In this document: positions 59,863 through 64,000 of the stretch, one piece after another | How the letters are laid out: each line of letters opens with the position of its first letter | Position numbering within the stretch: position 1 is the first letter of the stretch | Notes under the pieces: model-generated | Told to the model about the DNA's origin: nothing | Database searches by the model: none | What the model saw: the letters and a program-made list of their open reading frames with translations, nothing else | DNA from: Pseudomonas bharatica CSV86 | GTDB taxonomy: Bacteria > Pseudomonadota > Gammaproteobacteria > Pseudomonadales > Pseudomonadaceae | DNA length: 64,000 nt | Reading direction: 5' to 3' | NCBI RefSeq assembly: GCF_000319305.2 | Contig: NZ_AMWJ02000001.1 | Coordinates: forward strand, 2,023,001 to 2,087,000 | Translations under genes and position numbers: made by a program

Positions 59863-61445
59863 GCCGGGGTCTCCACGGGGCGCGTGACCGGGTCGTGGCG
59901 GACCCAAGGGCTGTCCAGTCCGCCGCTGCGCAGGTGCACGTCGAAGCGGTCGTGTCGTTGCGGTGCGTCGGTGCGTTGATGGATGCCGCGGCTTTCCTTG
60001 CGCGCCAGGGCGCTCGAGTAGCACCAGCGGGCACTGGCCAGCAGGGCCTGGGTTTCCCGCCGGCGCAACAGGCTGTCCGGGTCGCTGTGGGGCGCGTCGC
60101 CGCGCAGGCGGTCCCAGTGGCTGTCCAGCGTCAGCAACGAGCGCTGCAATTGGGCGCCGGTGCGGAACAGGTTCTTGTCGTAGGGATGCAATTCGTTCTG
60201 CACGGCCCGGATGGTCTCGCAGTAATCGGCGTCGGCGGCGGGAATCGGCGTTTCTGTGTACCGTGCCGCGGTACGTAACACTGTACGGTTGGCTTTTGCA
60301 AACTGGGCAGCGCCACTTCCGGCCCATTGCCCGCTGGACAGCGCCCACGAGGAATTCACCGCGCCGCCGCCCGAGATCGCGCCGGTCACCGTTTCGCGGC
60401 TGGCGGCATCGCCGGCGGTGAACAGGCCGGGCACGGTGGTCTGGCAATGGTCGTCGGTCACCCGCAGGCCGCCGACACCGCGAATGGTGCCTTCGCCGTG
60501 CAAGGTCACGGCGAACTTGTCTCGGTAGGGGTCGATGCCCAGGCGATCGAACGGCAGCATCAGGTTCGGCTGCACATAGGGCAGGCGTGCGCGGATGTCG
60601 GCGGGAATCCGGTCCAGGCGGCAGAACACCGGCCCGCGCAGCAGATGGCGGGCAAGGGCATTGTTGAAATCAGGGCCCTGGGGGATATCCAGCTCGCGTC
60701 CGGCGGCATCGAAATAGCGGCCGAAGGTGTAGACCATCGAGCGGGTCATGGTGCTGCCGGCCGGGGCGATGCAGTAGTAGGCGGAGAACTCCATGCCCGA
60801 CAGCTCGGCACCGGCTTCCACGCCCATCAGGTAGCCGTCGCCGGTATTGGTATGGCTGCCGAGCAGGCGTGACAGGAAGCCGCAACCGCCAGTGGCCAGC
60901 ACCGTGGCCGGGGCCGTTACCTGCCACTCGCGCTTGAGCTGGCGCTGCCAGCCGCGGGCGCCGGCCAATTCGCCGGATTCGCTGCGCAGCAGTTCCAGGG
61001 CCGGGCTCTGGTCCAGCAGGGTGACGCCGTGCTCCAGCGCAAGCTGGCGCATGGCGCGCATATATTCAGGGCCGCGCAGTGCACGGTACTGCTTGCGCCC
61101 CTGCTCATCGCTGGGGAAATGGTAGAGACGGTCCAGTTGCGGAAGGGACTGCCAGGTGGTTTCGAGGATGCGCGCCATCCAGCGCGCGTCACCCAGGCCT
61201 GCGGCGCTCTCGACGCGCTTGCCGATCGCGGCCTGGCGCTGCTCGGGCGGCACCCACCAATGGCCGGGCCCGGCGGTGGCGGTCACGCCGCTGGTGCCGC
61301 ACCAGCCTTTTTCGGCGAGCACCACCTTGGCGCCTTCACGGGCGGCGGCGACGGCGGCCCAGGTGCCGGCGAGGCCACCGCCGATCACCAGCACATCGGC
61401 AGCGAGCTGGAGCGGGGCGGGGGCGTTGTGAAACAGGGGGATCAT
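59859..61445 (-). CDS. AprA/fumarate-reductase-like flavoprotein
   Basis: 528-residue FAD protein of the succinate dehydrogenase/fumarate reductase/adenylylsulfate reductase fold. The dinucleotide motif DVLVIGGGLAGTWAAVAAAREG is at the N-terminus, and ATGGCGFLSRLLGSHTNTGDGYLMGVEAGAEL, VPGLFTAGDAASRETVTGAISGGGAVNSSWALSSG are the flavin-binding parts. I chose ATG 61445 because the earlier GTG overlaps the only ribosome site. It leads an operon with ferredoxin, peroxiredoxin and monooxygenase. A true APS reductase is unlikely in this organism; more probably it reduces or oxidises an organic substrate, electrons passing by the ferredoxin. Confidence 0.85.
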   Translation of the reverse strand: MIPLFHNAPAPLQLAADVLVIGGGLAGTWAAVAAAREGAKVVLAEKGWCGTSGVTATAGPGHWWVPPEQRQAAIGKRVESAAGLGDARWMARILETTWQSLPQLDRLYHFPSDEQGRKQYRALRGPEYMRAMRQLALEHGVTLLDQSPALELLRSESGELAGARGWQRQLKREWQVTAPATVLATGGCGFLSRLLGSHTNTGDGYLMGVEAGAELSGMEFSAYYCIAPAGSTMTRSMVYTFGRYFDAAGRELDIPQGPDFNNALARHLLRGPVFCRLDRIPADIRARLPYVQPNLMLPFDRLGIDPYRDKFAVTLHGEGTIRGVGGLRVTDDHCQTTVPGLFTAGDAASRETVTGAISGGGAVNSSWALSSGQWAGSGAAQFAKANRTVLRTAARYTETPIPAADADYCETIRAVQNELHPYDKNLFRTGAQLQRSLLTLDSHWDRLRGDAPHSDPDSLLRRRETQALLASARWCYSSALARKESRGIHQRTDAPQRHDRFDVHLRSGGLDSPWVRHDPVTRPVETPA

Positions 61446-61739
61446 TGGCGCATTCACTCCGGCTGAGGTCGTTGGGGACGGCCTCCGCCGGGAATGGGGT
61501 CGGGTCTTGGGATAGAACGATAGGCGCGGGAGCAGGTGGTAGGGAAAGGCTTTTTGGTTCTAAGCTAATTATGCGAGTTATGTATTTATTTGCTTTTCAA
61601 AATCAGGAATAAGTATTTAGTTGGCAGTGCCGACAACCCTGTGGGGGGCTCCTACGGCTAGTGTCTTTTTGCTATCATTTGCCCACAAATAATATCCAGC
61701 GCTCTGCGCAAGCGAGTTGTACTAAGGATCCCGAGTCCC
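61446..61739. promoter_or_regulatory. Divergent region flavoprotein operon / HNH gene
   Basis: 294 bases. An AT-rich zone at about 61558-61620 precedes the leftward flavoprotein operon and resembles in style the island at 57270-57358. A second AT-rich stretch at 61665-61700 precedes the rightward HNH gene. Confidence 0.4.
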
Positions 61740-62840
61740 ATGGCGTTATTCCTGCAAAAGCCGGTGTTTTGGAACACCAACAACTACATCGCGCCGTCCG
61801 GCGGCTTCGCCACCAGTGGCTTCGCCCGGGAAAACGGCTACGGCCACGAAGAATGGAACAACTCGCCACGCCTGCTCCTGCGCCAGGGCAACCAGCGCTA
61901 CCGGGTCTTCCATACCGAGGGCGCTGGTGCGGCGCCGCTGGTGGAGAACGCCGGCCAGACCTTCGTGTTCATGACCGCCGCGCACAACGGCATCCTGCAA
62001 CTGGTAGGCGTCGCCGGTAACGCCGTCGGCCTGTTCGACGAGCGCCTGCTGGGGCAGCGCCAGCAGATCGTCGATAAGCTCGCCCTGCAGGAACTGTGGG
62101 AGGAAGCCTGGGCCGTGACCAAGGTCCGGCGTATCCACGAGGATGACCGCCACCACTTCCTGCGCAACTGGAAACAGAACCTTCAGCGTATTCCTGCCTG
62201 GATCTGCCCGGAAGAGTACTTCTGGTGGTTCGACGAGCCCGTCACCCTTGATCTGCGCGCGATCATTGGCGCGGAGAAACTGGCGTCCGCAGGTACCAGC
62301 GAGCTGGACCTGGCTCTGGTGGGGCGGATCATGGATGCCATTCCCGCGTCGCAGCGGGGCGAGCGCTGGGCGCGCTTGATCGACGCGATCCACTGCGCGC
62401 CGAGCGAACCGGTGGCGGCCTCGGACCGGGATGCGCTGCTGGAAGGCAGCGAGCCGGTGACCGAGCAACTGGCTAACCTTCAAGCCCGTCGTGGACGCGG
62501 CAAGTTCCGCCAGGACCTGCTGGCAACCTGGGGCGGGGCCTGTGCGGTGACCGGGCTGGCCTGTGCCGAGGTGTTGCGTGCCTCGCATATCAAGCCCTGG
62601 GCGGTGGCGACGGCGAAGGAGCGTCTGGATCCTGATAACGGGTTGCTGTTGTCGGCGAACCTCGACGTCCTGTTCTACCGTGGCCTGCTGTCTTTCGACG
62701 AGCAGGGGCAGATGCTGGTGTCGCATTGGCTGGGCGAGGCTGATCGGGCGGCCTTGGGGCTGCCACGGGCGCTGCGCTTCGTGCCGGGCGCAATGGCTCA
62801 CTACCTGCACTATCACCGCACCGAGGTGTTTCAGCAGTGA
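61740..62840 (+). CDS. HNH endonuclease
   Basis: 366-residue protein with a C-terminal HNH nuclease domain: CAVTGLACAEVLRASHIKPWAVATAKERLDPDNGLLLSANLDVLFYRGLLSFDE, with the HIKPW and D-x-x-N-G-L-L-L marks. The N-terminal 250 residues are not recognised; they include a possible DNA-reading beta region (RLLLRQGNQRYRVFHTEG) and helices. Similar two-part proteins act in restriction of modified or foreign DNA. ATG at 61740 with AAGGA ten bases upstream. It ends facing the unknown two-gene operon; a hairpin lies between. Confidence 0.85.
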   Translation: MALFLQKPVFWNTNNYIAPSGGFATSGFARENGYGHEEWNNSPRLLLRQGNQRYRVFHTEGAGAAPLVENAGQTFVFMTAAHNGILQLVGVAGNAVGLFDERLLGQRQQIVDKLALQELWEEAWAVTKVRRIHEDDRHHFLRNWKQNLQRIPAWICPEEYFWWFDEPVTLDLRAIIGAEKLASAGTSELDLALVGRIMDAIPASQRGERWARLIDAIHCAPSEPVAASDRDALLEGSEPVTEQLANLQARRGRGKFRQDLLATWGGACAVTGLACAEVLRASHIKPWAVATAKERLDPDNGLLLSANLDVLFYRGLLSFDEQGQMLVSHWLGEADRAALGLPRALRFVPGAMAHYLHYHRTEVFQQ

Positions 62841-62844
62841 TGAG

Positions 62845-62866
62845 CGGGGCGCTGATCGGCGCCCCG
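62845..62866. terminator. Bidirectional terminator-like hairpin
   Basis: Stem CGGGGCGC / GCGCCCCG with a 6-base loop between convergent genes, four bases after the HNH stop. Only short T-runs follow on either side. Confidence 0.55.
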
Positions 62867-62888
62867 TTGCATCACCCCGAAACGCAGA

Positions 62889-63557
62889 TCATCCGGCGGT
62901 CTTGCCCTGCTTGATGGTTTTGCCCAGGGCAAACAGCGTGCTGTCGATATGCATCAGGTAGTCCGCCGACGCTTTCAGTTGCGGTTCGAAGCGTTCGGTT
63001 TTCAGCCAGCGCTTGTACTCGTTGATCCCGGAAACCTGGTTGTTGAGCAAGGTGATCCGGCGGATCGCGTCCATCTTTTTTTCGTCGTTGCGATCGGCGC
63101 GCCACAACAGGAAACCACGCAGCACATGCTGGTCGATGATGGGCTCGCGCTTGTCGGCGAGGTGGCGACCGAACTGGTGGAACACCTGGCCCGGGCCGTT
63201 TTTCCGCACGGTTTCGGCATGCACGCCACGCACGCCTTCGACGATGTGCGTCACCTTGCTCAGGTCGCCGTTCTTCCAGGCGATGGAATACAGCAGCTTT
63301 TCCAGCGGTGACAGCGCCCTGTCGCTGATCCGTGGATGAAACTCGCCGCTGTCGGTCAGCAGCCCTTCGGCCATCAGGGTGGCGATCTCATCGCTGTTGA
63401 TCGATAGCCGCAGTTCCGGATAGTCCTTGCGGTCCAGTCGATTGACATGCAGCCCGGGGTGCTCGGAGACAATGGCCGACAATTCAGCGACGGAGCGTGC
63501 CCGGAGAATGTCGGCGAACACCCTATCGACAAGCGTCAGCGCCTGGGCGTTGTTCAT
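62889..63557 (-). CDS. Unknown protein, partner of the partial gene upstream
   Basis: 222 residues, not recognised, soluble and mostly helical. Notable segments: LRARSVAELSAIVSEHPG, LLYSIAWKNGDLSKVTHIVEGVRG, and a basic GFLLWRADRNDEKKMDAIRRITLL, with a Lys-rich end (GKTIKQGKTAG). The start at 63557 is two bases from the stop of the upstream gene, so the two are translated together. It reads as a regulatory or structural partner; no domain can be named. Confidence 0.65.
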   Translation of the reverse strand: MNNAQALTLVDRVFADILRARSVAELSAIVSEHPGLHVNRLDRKDYPELRLSINSDEIATLMAEGLLTDSGEFHPRISDRALSPLEKLLYSIAWKNGDLSKVTHIVEGVRGVHAETVRKNGPGQVFHQFGRHLADKREPIIDQHVLRGFLLWRADRNDEKKMDAIRRITLLNNQVSGINEYKRWLKTERFEPQLKASADYLMHIDSTLFALGKTIKQGKTAG

Positions 63558-63559
63558 CG

Positions 63560-64000
63560 TCAGGCATCCTCGCCGACGTTGTTGTAGGTCTTGCGGTTGA
63601 CCATCCAGGGCAATGCCGGCTGGCTGCGAACGTGCTTGTAGCAGCCCCTGGCGAATTCATAGGTCTTCAATTGCTGGAAGTAGCGATTGCGCCCGTGCCA
63701 TTCATAGGTCACGAGAAACACCAGCAATGGTTTGTCGGCGTTTTCCCATACCCCGTGTATGCGCTCCAGCGCCATGTCCAGCTCATTGACCCGCGTGTAG
63801 CCGATGAAGGTCTGGAACACCGCATCATCGGTACGCTCGAGCAGCTTTTCGAACTCGTTGATATCGGTATGGGCGCGTTTCCACTCCCACTCCACGTAGG
63901 ACAGGGTCTGTTCCGGGAAGCGTATGACCGCATCGGTACGGCCGCCTTGCTCGAACAATGCACGAGCCCCGAGCAGGGTCGCGCATTGCCTGACCACCAG
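63560..64000 (-). CDS. Unknown protein with PD-(D/E)XK-like motif (partial)
   Basis: At least 146 residues; the frame runs off the right edge, so the N-terminus is missing. GGRTDAVIRFP followed by YVEWEWKRAHTDINEFEKLL resembles the D-x(n)-E-x-E/K core of PD-(D/E)XK nucleases, with the invariant-looking Asp in GRTD and the E-W-E-W-K strand. Further on, FLVTYEWHGRNRYFQQLKTYEFARG is a typical nuclease-fold-like strand-helix. The nuclease idea is inferred from a few residues only. It precedes the 222-residue unknown gene by two bases. Confidence 0.55.
   Translation of the reverse strand: MVVRQCATLLGARALFEQGGRTDAVIRFPEQTLSYVEWEWKRAHTDINEFEKLLERTDDAVFQTFIGYTRVNELDMALERIHGVWENADKPLLVFLVTYEWHGRNRYFQQLKTYEFARGCYKHVRSQPALPWMVNRKTYNNVGEDA

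Noticed and set aside
59859..61445. True adenylylsulfate (APS) reductase AprAB
   Set aside because: The fold and partner ferredoxin are similar, but dissimilatory APS reduction is not expected here and the neighbours point to organic substrates.

Overview
The window is chromosomal DNA from a Pseudomonas of the fluorescens/putida type. This rests on high GC with strong third-position G/C bias, six Pseudomonas REP pairs built on the core GCTGGCAAGCCAGCTCCCACA, and the gene content (sfnECR sulfur genes, a divergent type VI secretion cluster, FecIR signalling, Mqo). I saw no rRNA, tRNA, CRISPR array, insertion sequence or prophage.

Layout. (1) 1-2561: sfnE-sfnC-sfnR, organosulfur acquisition, leftward. 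(2) 2905-22227: a complete type VI secretion system. A DUF4280 PAAR-like tip gene and a MORN-repeat gene flank vgrG, clpV, tssG, tssF, tssE, hcp, tssC and tssB on the minus strand; a lipoprotein (TssJ position), tssK, tssL, tssM and tssA run divergently on the plus strand. (3) 22313-23135: a DUF1737 protein and a LysE-type exporter. (4) 23253-26879: mgtC-mgtA, with a 17-codon proline-rich leader of MgtL type and an attenuator-like RNA in front of mgtA. (5) 27408-31509: a phytanoyl-CoA-dioxygenase-like protein, two unknown proteins and a histidine phosphatase. (6) 31519-35627: a FecI sigma factor, FecR regulator and FecA-type receptor, with a Fur-box match upstream. (7) 35757-46117: a LOV hybrid histidine kinase, LysR regulator, iron alcohol dehydrogenase, APC permease, malate:quinone oxidoreductase and a GGDEF/EAL protein. 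(8) 46432-61445: a leftward 15-kb block with a dipeptide-type ABC importer, two flavin monooxygenases of the NtaA/DszA family, a TonB receptor, an orphan NMT1-like binding protein, a class II aldolase, a peroxiredoxin, a two-cluster ferredoxin and an AprA/fumarate-reductase-like flavoprotein. It looks like an uptake and oxidation route for an unidentified organic, probably sulfur-containing, compound. (9) 61740-64000: an HNH endonuclease facing a two-gene unknown operon, one member with a PD-(D/E)XK-like motif.

A property of the whole window: twelve genes (sfnR, vgrG, tssF, tssM, tssA, mgtA, phyH-like, the FecA-type receptor, LOV kinase, mqo, the second TonB receptor and one monooxygenase) are each broken by single-base frameshifts, thirteen in all (sfnR has two). 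Every one is repaired by adding one G or C inside a G/C run. Systematic homopolymer undercalling in the assembly is the simplest explanation, so I treat these genes as probably intact in the organism and give their full spans.

Most likely under-described items: the mgtL-like leader and attenuator (26019-26131), the 46-61 kb catabolic/uptake block, the VgrG-coupled MORN gene and DUF4280 tip protein with no visible toxin, the tandem duplication of the GGDEF/EAL gene's 3' end together with a REP pair, and the HNH-linked unknown operon at the right edge.
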